Below, piece by piece: positions 6,941-14,687 of a DNA stretch of 38,085 nucleotides. Origin of the DNA: a virus. The notes below the pieces were generated by a model. It saw only the letters and a list, made by a program, of their open reading frames with translations. It had not been told where the DNA came from and searched no databases. The DNA lies in IMG/VR virus record IMGVR_UViG_3300042987_000838, positions 1 through 38,085 of that record; one strand, given 5' to 3'. A program made the position numbers and the translations under genes. Positions within the stretch are counted from its first letter, which is position 1; each line of letters starts with the position of its first letter.

Positions 6941-7348
6941 TCAGAAGGGAACTTCTTCGCTGATCGGCTCCGGCTGAAGCACGGGAGCGGGCGTTGGGAT
7001 CGTCCCTCGGCGCTGGTGGACCAGAGTCCGAGCAGCCTCGCGCAGCGCGACGTCAGCCGGCCGCGGAGCGAATGGCGTCCCGTCTTGCTTCAGCTTCGGC
7101 GGCTGCTCCTTTGCGTACCACTCGACACTCTTCGCGCCGAGGTCAGCAAGCGCCCGTCCGGTGTTCTTCCCGAAGTGGACCTGAACTGCCCCCGCGTTCT
7201 CGACCGGCGTGATCGGGAGCGGGATCTCCTCGGACATGGCGGCAGGAGCCGCGGAAGGCGTCGCCGCGGCAGGCGCCCTCGTTTGCGTCAGCGCCGAGCG
7301 GATCGCTCGGACCTCGAGCATGAGCTCGGTGAATTGTTCGTTGGTCAT
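6941..7348 (-). CDS. ExoX-C-like domain protein with SSB-like acidic tail
   Basis: A 135-residue protein. Residues 1-45 are a helix plus an Ala/Pro-rich linker. A central HFGKNTGRALADLGAKSVEWYAKEQ-type segment (about 58-82) resembles the small domain found at the C terminus of exonuclease X and in DUF3820 proteins. The last residues, PISEEVPF, look like the acidic PF tip of single-stranded-DNA-binding proteins, which recruits partner enzymes. No OB fold is visible. It precedes the RecT-like gene and has an AGAAGG ribosome-binding site. A role linking ssDNA metabolism enzymes is inferred. Confidence 0.6.
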   Translation of the reverse strand: MTNEQFTELMLEVRAIRSALTQTRAPAAATPSAAPAAMSEEIPLPITPVENAGAVQVHFGKNTGRALADLGAKSVEWYAKEQPPKLKQDGTPFAPRPADVALREAARTLVHQRRGTIPTPAPVLQPEPISEEVPF

Positions 7349-7349
7349 T

Positions 7350-7541
7350 TCAATAGCCTTCTTTTCTCAACTTCTCGAGCAGGTTGCGTTCGTAGGTCGA
7401 AACATAGATTGATTTGAATCCGAGTTCCCACGCGAGCCGGTAAGCCCACGAGACCGAGATTCCGGCCTCATGAGCGAACTCCTTCGGCGTTTTACCGGCA
7501 CGCAAGGCGGTATCGAGCTGGGTGCGTATGTCGTAGATCAT
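7350..7541 (-). CDS. Mini helix-turn-helix protein, paralogue of 3729-3953
   Basis: A 63-residue protein with one HTH (KTPKEFAHEAGISVSWAYRL, about 17-36) followed by ELGFKSIYVS and ERNLLEKLRKE. The order and spacing of these pieces repeat those of the 74-residue protein at 3729-3953. It is coupled by ATGA to the DNA methyltransferase gene. It could be a transcription factor controlling early or late units, but no operator can be tied to it from sequence. Confidence 0.7.
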   Translation of the reverse strand: MIYDIRTQLDTALRAGKTPKEFAHEAGISVSWAYRLAWELGFKSIYVSTYERNLLEKLRKEGY

Positions 7542-8527
7542 GTGAGCTTGAGTTCGCCGGTCTTAGAATCGCGCTCAATCTGCGAAAGGTTTCGCACCGC
7601 CTGTCGGAAGTAGCTCGGTTTAAGCTCAACTCCTACTCCGCGCCGGCCATTCAGCACGGCCCCATAAACCTCGGAACCGACTCCCATAAACGGCGTGAAG
7701 ACTACCTCGTTAGGATTAGACCAAAGCACGACCGCCCTCTCGATGACGTCAAGCTGGAGCGGGTGAACGTGGCGCTCGTCGTCCTTGTCTCGGCTCTCCT
7801 CGTAGGCGAGCACGTTTTCGATGCGGATGTCATCCCAGACGCATGACGCATACTGGCGCCAAATCCAATGCGAGAATCGGTTTTCCGTCTGCTTGCCCTC
7901 GTGGCCCTTCCACTCAAGTAGCTCACGAGGCATCTGCCGCTCGCCTGCGTATGAGTGGAGCCCGGTAGGGTGCGCTACTGGTATTGGGTTTTCTCCCTTC
8001 TTTCGGAAACAAAGCAGGTAGTCACCGCCGGCCACGTCACACAGAGTCGAATCTTCCACGATCTGTGCGTGTGCTAGCCCCTTAGCCATCGTCCGAAGTC
8101 GAACTCCGAGCGGCTCCTTCCAGATAACTCGCCGCATACAGAACTGGAAACCGTGTCGCTCGTGAGCTCGGATGATGTCGCCGGGGAAGTCAATCAGCCC
8201 CGACCCGACATTTGCTGCGATGCCCATCTTAGCTGTAGGGCCGTTGCCCGTTCCGGCCACGTCCATACAATGCACCGCAGTAATGCGCCCCGGTTTCGTA
8301 AGCCTCGCAAGTTCCGAGATCACGAAATCGTAATGCTCGAAAAACTCGGAGTAGGATCGGCAGTTCGATAGATCGCGCTCGCTGCTGCTGTAGTTGTAAA
8401 GGCCGCAGAATGGCGGAGAATAGACCGAGAGGTCGATTGATCCGTCAGGCATCGCTCGCATAACGTCGATGCAATCTGAGTTGTAGAGCGCAAAGCGCTC
8501 CGTGATGTGTTGTTTATCGTTGTTCAT
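7538..8527 (-). CDS. DNA methyltransferase, N4-cytosine/N6-adenine, beta class order
   Basis: A 329-residue site-specific DNA methyltransferase. The catalytic motif IV is SPPF at 37-40. Motif X is around 255-274 (HPLQLDVIERAVVLWSNPNE), followed by motif I FMGVGSE at 280-286. Catalytic motif before the SAM-binding motif is the beta-class order, and SPPF suits amino-methylation of cytosine N4 or adenine N6. I start at the ATG at 8527, which forms an ATGA overlap with the helicase stop; a TTG two codons upstream is unlikely. No restriction enzyme is nearby, so it probably protects phage DNA from host restriction. The recognition site cannot be predicted here. Confidence 0.9.
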   Translation of the reverse strand: MNNDKQHITERFALYNSDCIDVMRAMPDGSIDLSVYSPPFCGLYNYSSSERDLSNCRSYSEFFEHYDFVISELARLTKPGRITAVHCMDVAGTGNGPTAKMGIAANVGSGLIDFPGDIIRAHERHGFQFCMRRVIWKEPLGVRLRTMAKGLAHAQIVEDSTLCDVAGGDYLLCFRKKGENPIPVAHPTGLHSYAGERQMPRELLEWKGHEGKQTENRFSHWIWRQYASCVWDDIRIENVLAYEESRDKDDERHVHPLQLDVIERAVVLWSNPNEVVFTPFMGVGSEVYGAVLNGRRGVGVELKPSYFRQAVRNLSQIERDSKTGELKLT

Positions 8528-9891
8528 AACCAATTAGGGAAAACAGGATTTAGCTTGGTATGTTTCGCTCCTTCTATTCTGAGCTCGTCGTTGATTAGCG
8601 CGACGAGATGCTTGAACATCGCGTCCGCCTGATCGGCCTTGCGCTGAAGATTAGATACGACCCCGGACTCTCCCTCGGAAGCCACGACATCAATCACGAC
8701 GTCGCGCTTCTGACCAAAACGCCAGCAGCGCCGGACTGCCTGATACCATTGCTCAAACGAGTGGGACGGAAAAAACGTCTGATGCGCGCAATGCTGCCAG
8801 TTCAAACCAAACCCAGCGATCTGCGGCTTAGTAATTAGGACGCGCAATTTACCGGCCGCAAACGCCTCAAACGTCTCCTCCTTCTTGTCGTCGTCGTCAT
8901 CACCTGAGACTTCGGCTGCATCCTCGATCAGTCTACCGAGCATCTTGCCCTCGTCATTTAGATGACACCAGACCACCGCCGGCCGCCCCGTGTTTCCGAC
9001 TAGGCTTGCGACCAATTCGCACCGCTCGACAATCGTGCGCCTCCTCTCTTCTCGCTGCTCTTGAAGCGACATCGCCGGCATATCAAACAGCATCCCGTCC
9101 CGTTGATTGCGCGCCGTCACGACGTGCTCTTTTGTAGTCAGCTTAGGAAGGATAAATGGCCCGTCATCGCAGCCAATATCGCTTGGACGGCGAACAGCTC
9201 GCGCCCAAGAACAGACCCACCTCCAGAAATCGCGCTCTGAATGGCCGCGGAATCTCCACACGCCGGCCCGATGCTCGTCTGACCGCGATGTTGTTGGCCC
9301 TTGCTTCTTGAAAAAGCGGCCGAGCATATCGGAAAACCCCATCTCTCCAAGCGCTTCGCTCGAGGTTCCTAGCTCGATGTAATCGTTAGGCGCTGCCGTT
9401 GCGGTGCATAGCAAGCGATATGGAATCTTCCGAGCGAAGTCCGTGACTGCCGCCTTGGTCATTCCGTCGAAGTTCTTTAGGATTGAAGACTCATCGCAGA
9501 CTACGCCCGCGAATTGATTGCGGTCGAAATGGTGGAGCCGCTGATAATTCGTAACCACAACTCGGGCTCCAGATGGAAAAGTTCCATCCGATGATCGCAC
9601 GCACTCGACTCCGAACTTTGCTCCCTCCTCGACGGCCTGCCGCGCAACTGCTAGCGGAGTCAGTACGAGCACCGGCTTATTCGTGTGCCGCACAATGTTC
9701 TCGGCGAAGGAAAGCTGAATAGCAGTCTTGCCTAAACCGCAGTCCGCAAAAATTGCGGACCGTCCGCGTTGCACGGCCCAAGTCACGAGCGCGCGCTGAA
9801 AGTCGAAAAGTTTATCTGGGATGAATGTCGGCTCGAATCCGTGCTTTGCTCCGACGTGACGCTTGGCATCAAGGAAGGATTCGTAATTCAC
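8524..9891 (-). CDS. SNF2-type DEAD/DEAH helicase
   Basis: A 455-residue superfamily 2 ATPase. Walker A ADCGLGKTA is at 49-57, the DExx box is DESS at 133-136, motif III is TATAAPN at 163-169, and the second RecA domain ends with GFGLNW (360-364) and motif VI QAVRRCWRFGQ at 384-394. This last motif is typical of SNF2-like translocases. An acidic insertion (DDDDDKKEE, about 331-339) is unusual. It is coupled by ATGA to a solitary DNA methyltransferase, a pairing seen in many phages. Its job may be to remodel DNA or displace proteins. The start is a GTG overlapping the lysin stop. Confidence 0.88.
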   Translation of the reverse strand: MNYESFLDAKRHVGAKHGFEPTFIPDKLFDFQRALVTWAVQRGRSAIFADCGLGKTAIQLSFAENIVRHTNKPVLVLTPLAVARQAVEEGAKFGVECVRSSDGTFPSGARVVVTNYQRLHHFDRNQFAGVVCDESSILKNFDGMTKAAVTDFARKIPYRLLCTATAAPNDYIELGTSSEALGEMGFSDMLGRFFKKQGPTTSRSDEHRAGVWRFRGHSERDFWRWVCSWARAVRRPSDIGCDDGPFILPKLTTKEHVVTARNQRDGMLFDMPAMSLQEQREERRRTIVERCELVASLVGNTGRPAVVWCHLNDEGKMLGRLIEDAAEVSGDDDDDKKEETFEAFAAGKLRVLITKPQIAGFGLNWQHCAHQTFFPSHSFEQWYQAVRRCWRFGQKRDVVIDVVASEGESGVVSNLQRKADQADAMFKHLVALINDELRIEGAKHTKLNPVFPNWL

Positions 9892-10268
9892 CGCATCGCC
9901 CTCCGAACCTTGGCCGCGTAATTGACGGTAGCCTGCTTCTTATCGCCTCGCGGCCCGCCATTGTGGATGCGTGCGAGCGTCTCGACGTCTCCCGCAGCCC
10001 ACGCCTTCGCAGCGTAGCGTTGCAAATAGGCCGAGACAACGCGTCGGGCGAACGCCAGATCAACGACCTGCTCGTAAGTGCCGGCGACGCGAGAATCCGC
10101 GAAGTAGGCGCGAGAGATCTGAAGCGGCCCGAGACTGCGACCATTGTCGCCTAGAATCGGTCCTTGCCGGCCGGAGGTCTCGACGAGATGCAGAGCGCGC
10201 CAGAACGACTCCGGCGGTGCGGCGTGAGCCGCAGCCGCGAGAGCGAGGAAAAGAGCGAGGCGCCTCAC
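9888..10268 (-). CDS. Exported lysozyme / transglycosylase-like lysin
   Basis: A 126-residue protein starting at the GTG at 10268, fixed by a GTGA overlap and a perfect AGGAGGT ribosome-binding site. Residues 1-17 are a signal peptide (RR then LALFLALAAAAHA, with likely cleavage before APPE). The mature part has LHLVETSG, with Glu30 as candidate catalytic acid, DNGRSLGPLQISRAYF at 41-56, and IHNGGP near the end. This is the pattern of small goose-type/SLT-like muramidases with GPLQI. A Sec signal would deliver the enzyme to the periplasm without a holin. It lies in the early unit, far from the holin at 26187, which is unusual. Confidence 0.75.
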   Translation of the reverse strand: MRRLALFLALAAAAHAAPPESFWRALHLVETSGRQGPILGDNGRSLGPLQISRAYFADSRVAGTYEQVVDLAFARRVVSAYLQRYAAKAWAAGDVETLARIHNGGPRGDKKQATVNYAAKVRRAMR

Positions 10269-10281
10269 GACGCCACCTCCT
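10265..10281 (-). repeat. 17-nt coupling cassette, copy 1
   Basis: The minus strand reads AGGAGGTGGCGTCGTGA. It encodes the C-terminal EVAS of the upstream gene, supplies a perfect Shine-Dalgarno (AGGAGGT), its stop TGA and the GTG start of the lysin gene. The same 17 bases recur at 10531 and 10755. Confidence 0.95.
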
Positions 10282-10534
10282 GCGGCACCCAGCCGCCTCC
10301 GCGAAGCGCGTTTATGTCGCCACCTGACGCGAGCACCTTGTAGCGATGCGGCTTGCCGCTCGCCCACTCGTAGGAGGTATGGCGTTCGATGACCCACGCG
10401 GCCGTCTCGCCTTTAAGGTCGGGGATGTATTGCCGCGCCTCGCGCAGCGTCGGGAAGTGGCCGAGAACGTCCAGCACGTCGCCGTGCTGGTCGATGGCTC
10501 GGACCTCAATTTCGGTCAGCTTCCAAGTCTTCAC
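10265..10534 (-). CDS. Hypothetical protein ending in EVAS
   Basis: An 89-residue protein with a GTG start at 10534 supplied by the second copy of the 17-nt cassette. The sequence alternates strands and Trp-containing turns (TWKLTEIEVRAIDQHGDVLDVLG; AAWVIERHTSYEW) and suggests a small beta-rich fold. No family is recognised. It belongs to a run of three small genes at the head of the early unit, all ending with the same EVAS residues because of the shared cassette and not because of common ancestry. Confidence 0.75.
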   Translation of the reverse strand: MKTWKLTEIEVRAIDQHGDVLDVLGHFPTLREARQYIPDLKGETAAWVIERHTSYEWASGKPHRYKVLASGGDINALRGGGWVPQEVAS

Positions 10535-10547
10535 GACGCCACCTCCT
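10531..10547 (-). repeat. 17-nt coupling cassette, copy 2
   Basis: Identical to copies at 10265 and 10755 (AGGAGGTGGCGTCGTGA on the minus strand). It ends the gene at 10531-10758 with EEVAS and starts the gene at 10265-10534 with GTG. Confidence 0.95.
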
Positions 10548-10758
10548 CAAACCGCGACCATCCGAGACGCTCGCAGTTTGCGACAATTTCAAAGCAGACT
10601 TTTGCGAAATCGTTCGCGAGGCTGCACATCGTTTTGCCTAGGTCTCGACCGGATTGGTCTTCGACGGAGACGCGCATCTTGCTGACCTTCGGATAAAGCA
10701 CGACCACCGTGCGCTGTCCGTTTGACCAAGGACTGATGAAGCAAGTCGCGGATCTCAC
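10531..10758 (-). CDS. Hypothetical protein ending in EVAS
   Basis: A 75-residue protein with GTG start at 10758 from the third cassette copy. It opens with two or three probable strands (ISPWSNGQRTVVVLYPKV) and continues into a helix containing LANDFAKVCFEIVANCERLGW. Two Cys residues are within the helix and one near the N terminus. The function is unknown. It is expressed as the second gene of the early unit. Confidence 0.72.
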   Translation of the reverse strand: MRSATCFISPWSNGQRTVVVLYPKVSKMRVSVEDQSGRDLGKTMCSLANDFAKVCFEIVANCERLGWSRFEEVAS

Positions 10759-10771
10759 GACGCCACCTCCT
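10755..10771 (-). repeat. 17-nt coupling cassette, copy 3
   Basis: The same AGGAGGTGGCGTCGTGA as copies 1 and 2. It encodes KEVAS at the end of the first early gene and starts the second with GTG. Confidence 0.95.
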
Positions 10772-10973
10772 TCTTCACCAGATCATCAACAAAGCACTTC
10801 GCCTCGAAGAGCGAGCAGAGGCACTCCCGTGCGCTCAATGCCATCTCGCCGCGCTCAAAGCCTCCTTTGCTGTAGACTGAATAGCTTCGGCCTCTAACGT
10901 CTTCATCTTTTAGCTGCACCATATCGAACGAGGTGATGATGTAGCCTCGGTAGTTGCGGATCGTCGTTTTCAT
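10755..10973 (-). CDS. First gene of the early unit, hypothetical
   Basis: A 72-residue protein beginning at the ATG at 10973. I prefer this start to a longer frame reaching 11093 because the leader motif CAACAACGACAA, seen before several other genes here, sits directly upstream. The protein has a strand-rich N terminus (YRGYIITSFDMVQ), a basic turn, then a helix with three Cys (LSARECLCSLFEAKC). No family is recognised. As first gene of the unit it is a candidate early host-interaction factor (inference). Confidence 0.72.
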   Translation of the reverse strand: MKTTIRNYRGYIITSFDMVQLKDEDVRGRSYSVYSKGGFERGEMALSARECLCSLFEAKCFVDDLVKKEVAS

Positions 10974-11128
10974 TTGTCGTTGTTGGTTTTGGTCTCGGGC
11001 TTGATTGCCTCCGACGTCCACGACAAAGGACGATCCCGCGCCCGATGCCAAGCCAAAAGAGAAAAATCTTTTAGTGCCTCGGCAAGCGGCCAAGGCTCAA
11101 CGACTTACGGAAGACGAAAAAAGGCGGG
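10974..11128 (-). promoter_or_regulatory. Intergenic region between late and early units
   Basis: This 155-base gap follows the end of the tail genes and precedes the early unit. It holds a hairpin terminator (11057-11095). The last 20 bases before ATG carry ACCAACAACGACAA, the A/C-rich leader motif. A promoter for the early unit must lie here or the unit is read through from the tail genes, but I see no convincing -35/-10 pair. Confidence 0.55.
11057..11095 (-). terminator. Rho-independent terminator after the tail genes
   Basis: On the minus strand GCCTTGGC pairs with GCCGAGGC (11095-11088 with 11083-11076; eight pairs, one G-U) around a CGCTT loop. ACTAAAAGATTTTTC follows. The T-run is short and offset, so termination may be partial. 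It lies 33 bases downstream of the stop of the last tail gene. Confidence 0.6.
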
Positions 11129-11455
11129 TCAAACGTCCGTCGCGTCGGCGAAAGCGTCGGAACCGAAGTCGGAGATCACCGGCTCGGCCTTGGCCGCGAG
11201 GTAAAGCTGACCGATTGCGTCGTGGTCTTGCAGGACCGCGTTGCCGAGATACTGGTCGAACTTCGCACCGGTTAGCCGGAGCTTCGCGACGTACGGAACG
11301 AGCGGCTGCTTGCCGGTCTGCGCCGCGTTCGCGTCGAGGTAGAGCGCGAAGAGCGCGACGGCCTCGCGCACGCTGCGATCCCAGCGGTAGGTCGTGAGGT
11401 GGACGTAATTGCCGGAGGCGCCGGAGTTGAGCGTGAAGGATTTCGAGAAGGCCAT
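11129..11455 (-). CDS. Hypothetical protein downstream of the tail-tip gene
   Basis: A 108-residue protein directly after the J-like gene. It begins with SFTLNSGASGNYVHLTTYRWDRS, a strand-rich segment with an aromatic motif, then a helical part (AVALFALYLDANAAQ) and an acidic C terminus. Size, composition and place suggest a small virion or tail-tip accessory component. No family is recognised, so this rests on position. Confidence 0.65.
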   Translation of the reverse strand: MAFSKSFTLNSGASGNYVHLTTYRWDRSVREAVALFALYLDANAAQTGKQPLVPYVAKLRLTGAKFDQYLGNAVLQDHDAIGQLYLAAKAEPVISDFGSDAFADATDV

Positions 11456-11460
11456 GGTCG

Positions 11461-14400
11461 TCAGGTGTATTCGGTGAGCTCGACGCTGAAGCGTTGATTG
11501 CCGGCCGGCAGATTTGATCCGTCGAGCGTCGTCACGCGGATCACCGCGTTAGTCGAGCTATTGCCAGCCGCATCGAAGTCGTAGGCGGCAACGATGTTCG
11601 CGTCGCTCGCGCATTGCGCTACGCCTAGATCCGGCTTCGCGCCGAATCCTCGGTTGGTCAGCGAGACGTTGAAGGTCTCGGTGAGCGCGCCGCCGGTTAG
11701 ATTAGAGACGATCGAATCCGAGAAGATCGCGTTGATCTGCCGGACCGAGCTTGCAGAGGTGCTGCCGGTCTTCACGCCGCTCATCGAGACGTCGTTGTTG
11801 TTGTATTGTGAGACGGTGCCAAGCGGGCGGACGATGAGAGAAGGTGAACCTTGAACGCTTCCGATACTCGTCCATGTGGAAGCGACTCCTGAACGAGAGA
11901 TCGCCCGAGCAAATCCGAATCCCGCGGTTGTCTGCGTAGCTTGGTAAAAGAAAACGATCAGCGGTTGAGAGGGGGCGATAGATGACGAGAACAGATCCGC
12001 GCTTCCCTTTGGATACCACGCCGGAGCCGTGTCCGATGAACTGTTGCTCTGCACGATCTTGACCTCGACGCGGGTCACGTCCGTTGACGAGGGAGCCGTG
12101 ATCGAGACTCCGATGGCGTACATCGGGATCGCGCCTTGCGCCACCGGCTCTCCGTTTTGCCCCGAGATGTAAGCGGCGGTCGGAGCAGACGGCGCCGTTG
12201 CGTTCGTCGGAGCCGTGCGTGAAAGCGTCGAGGAAACGGCCGAAGCCACGCCGAAGTTTGAGATGCCGCGAGCGGCGAACTCGTAGGCGACGCCGGGCGA
12301 TAGGTCGTCGATCGAGGCGGCAATGCTGCCACTTGAAAGCTGATTTGCGACTAGCCACTCGCTCGCGCCGCTGCGCCGGTAGAGGATGTCGAGCGCGATC
12401 GCTCCGCTCGGCATTGCGGGAGCCGTGACCGTGATGCGTGCAAACGAGGTGCCATCGGTCGAGAGATAGGTCGTCTCGCTCGCGTAGGTCGGCGCGTTCG
12501 GCGTAGCCGGCGCCGTCGGATCGACGCTGCCTCCGCTGACGTAGGTCGGAACCGCGGTCGCACGATTCGAGAAGCCGGACACGTTCTCCAGCATATCGTA
12601 CGCATTGACCCAATAGTAATACGTCGTGCCGATCGTGACCTCGGTATCGACGAACCGCGAAGCGCGGACCTCGGCGATCTTGTCGGCCGCGGCGCTGGCC
12701 GGCGTGACGCCGCTCGTGTTGCGGTAAATGCCGTACTCGGATAGGTCGGCCTCGGTGTTGTCCGCCCAGTCGAGCGAGACCGCCTTGCCGGTTCCGACCG
12801 ATGCCGTGAGCGAAGTCGGAGTCGCCGGCGCCGTTGTGTCCTTGGCAACGGTCACGCTCGCCGTGAGGTAACTGGTCGCGATTTGGAAGTAGGAAAGGCC
12901 GTAGATGCGGACGTCGTAGCTGGTCCCGATCCGCACGTCGCTCGAGATGTAGTCGAGCGTCTGGTCCCCGTCGACGCGGCTCCATGTGAGGTACGTCGTC
13001 GAGTTGCCCTGCTTGTATTCGATCACCACGTCGCCGCCGCTCTGGATGAACTCCTCGCTGGGTGCGGACCACGCGACCTTGATTCGCGGGAGCGCCGTGC
13101 CGTCGGCTTGGATCAGTTGCGTCGTGCCGTCCGCCGTCAGCGTGAGGTTCGTCGGCGCGTCGAGTGCGAACGGGTCCGGCAGCGTCGTCGTCGGAGTCGT
13201 GTCGACCTGCACCTCGTCGGACGTGCTCCAATCGTAGACCGAGGACGCGGTCTCGCGGAGCGTCATCTCGATTGCCAGTTGCGGCGGACTACCGTCGGCG
13301 ACGAAGTTCCACGAGATGACCTCGAAGACCTTGGCGCTCCATCCGAACTTCGAGAGCGTCACCATCACCGTATCACCGGCGCGGACCTGCATCGCATCCA
13401 AGCGGAAGCGAGCCGTGAACGTGAGTTCCTGCCGGGCGCGTAGGAGTTCGATGCGAGCGATGCGCTGCGCCGCCGAGCTCGAGGTCGTCATCGGTAAGAC
13501 GACGTCGCGCCAGTAGCGGATCGAGTTGTCCTGCGTGTAGAAGGTCGTCGACGTGACGGGCGGGAAGTCCGTCGGTTGCCACTCGCTCTTCTCGGAGACG
13601 AACACGCCCTTGACCGCGTTCACCCGGTCGCGGGAGCTCGTCTTGGTCTGCACGCTGATTCCGCCGGCGAAGTCCGTGTCGGTAAGCGTGACCGTCGGGA
13701 TGCGGTAGCCGGCCGCGTAAGGAACGATCTTGCCGCCCGAGTACGCCACGAGCCCGCCCATCGCGGACAAGAGCTTGCCGACGTTCTCGTCGGGCGAGGC
13801 GCTCGTGTAGAGGACGCCATTGGTCTCGTAGCGGTTCTCGTAGGTCGCCGGCGAAGTCACCGGCTTCACCTCGACTTGCTCGTCGCAGATGTTCGCCGCT
13901 GCCGTGAAGGCCGTGTCGTCGATCTCGCTCGAGCTCATGCCGAGCCCGTAGGTCGAGCTGGTCAGGTAGTCGCGCAGGCAGAGCGCAGCGTTGGCCGAGT
14001 AGACGGTCGTAGTCGTCCGCGGGTCGTAGACCTTCTTGCCCTTCACCATCGCCGAGATGTTCGGGATGCCACCGGTCCAGACCTGATCGCTCCACGTTAG
14101 GCGGACGTAGACGTAGGCGATCCCGCGCAGGCGGTGATTGCTCGTCCACTTGCCGTTCGTCAGTCCCGACGTCGCCGTCTCGAGGTTCGTCTCGACCGTC
14201 TGCGTATCGCTGCCGAGCTTCTTGTAGATGTCCGCGTATCCGGTAAAGCGGCCTTGCGCCGCACTTCCAGCGCCCGTCAGAGCGAGCTCGTCGTTGAAGT
14301 AGACGTCGCCGATCTCCTCGACCTCGTGGCCGGCGAGCGCGATCACGAGGTGCAGGTATTCGTTCTTCGTGCCGGTCGTGCTCATGTAGACGACGACGCC

Positions 14401-14685
14401 GGATACGCGGGTCTGGCCGTAAACGATCTGCCGCGCCGCAATCGGAGAGCGCACCATCTGCGTCCGGTCTGCAAGCGAAGCGTCCGAGAAGCTCGGCATC
14501 TTCGGCGCAAGCAACTTGTTCGCCGCCATGGAGCCGGCCGTGAGTGCGACGAATTGAAGAACCGCAGCAGTCGCCGCGACGTAGGTTCCATAAACCGTCG
14601 TGGCTGTTGCCACGGCGCCCGCGGGAACTCCCGCGAAGAACGCGACGACTTGGATCGCTGCTTGCGTAAAGACTGCTTGCGGCAT
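11461..14685 (-). CDS. Tail tip / host specificity protein, J-like
   Basis: A 1074-residue protein. The first 60 residues contain hydrophobic stretches (VVAFFAGVPAGAVATA, LQFVALTAGSMAANKLL), followed by RSPIAARQIVYGQTRVSG and GHEVEEIGDVYFNDE, characteristic of the lambda J/phage-tail_3 hub region. From about residue 510 come successive fibronectin type III-like modules, marked by PTNLTLTADG, PATPTSLTASVGTGKAVSLDW and APTAAYISG, with typical Trp/Tyr positions. The C-terminal 150 residues are probably the receptor-contact region. The protein caps the tail and determines adsorption. The order of the preceding three genes matches lambda M-L-K-J and GTA g12-g15. Confidence 0.88.
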   Translation of the reverse strand: MPQAVFTQAAIQVVAFFAGVPAGAVATATTVYGTYVAATAAVLQFVALTAGSMAANKLLAPKMPSFSDASLADRTQMVRSPIAARQIVYGQTRVSGVVVYMSTTGTKNEYLHLVIALAGHEVEEIGDVYFNDELALTGAGSAAQGRFTGYADIYKKLGSDTQTVETNLETATSGLTNGKWTSNHRLRGIAYVYVRLTWSDQVWTGGIPNISAMVKGKKVYDPRTTTTVYSANAALCLRDYLTSSTYGLGMSSSEIDDTAFTAAANICDEQVEVKPVTSPATYENRYETNGVLYTSASPDENVGKLLSAMGGLVAYSGGKIVPYAAGYRIPTVTLTDTDFAGGISVQTKTSSRDRVNAVKGVFVSEKSEWQPTDFPPVTSTTFYTQDNSIRYWRDVVLPMTTSSSAAQRIARIELLRARQELTFTARFRLDAMQVRAGDTVMVTLSKFGWSAKVFEVISWNFVADGSPPQLAIEMTLRETASSVYDWSTSDEVQVDTTPTTTLPDPFALDAPTNLTLTADGTTQLIQADGTALPRIKVAWSAPSEEFIQSGGDVVIEYKQGNSTTYLTWSRVDGDQTLDYISSDVRIGTSYDVRIYGLSYFQIATSYLTASVTVAKDTTAPATPTSLTASVGTGKAVSLDWADNTEADLSEYGIYRNTSGVTPASAAADKIAEVRASRFVDTEVTIGTTYYYWVNAYDMLENVSGFSNRATAVPTYVSGGSVDPTAPATPNAPTYASETTYLSTDGTSFARITVTAPAMPSGAIALDILYRRSGASEWLVANQLSSGSIAASIDDLSPGVAYEFAARGISNFGVASAVSSTLSRTAPTNATAPSAPTAAYISGQNGEPVAQGAIPMYAIGVSITAPSSTDVTRVEVKIVQSNSSSDTAPAWYPKGSADLFSSSIAPSQPLIVFFYQATQTTAGFGFARAISRSGVASTWTSIGSVQGSPSLIVRPLGTVSQYNNNDVSMSGVKTGSTSASSVRQINAIFSDSIVSNLTGGALTETFNVSLTNRGFGAKPDLGVAQCASDANIVAAYDFDAAGNSSTNAVIRVTTLDGSNLPAGNQRFSVELTEYT

Positions 14686-14687
14686 GG

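Noticed and set aside
11076-11110. A fifth copy of the promoter module at TTGAGCC...CCGCTT upstream of the early unit
   Set aside because: The AACCG-N3-CGGTT dyad and the A/T-rich upstream block are both missing, and the CCGCTT belongs to the terminator stem.
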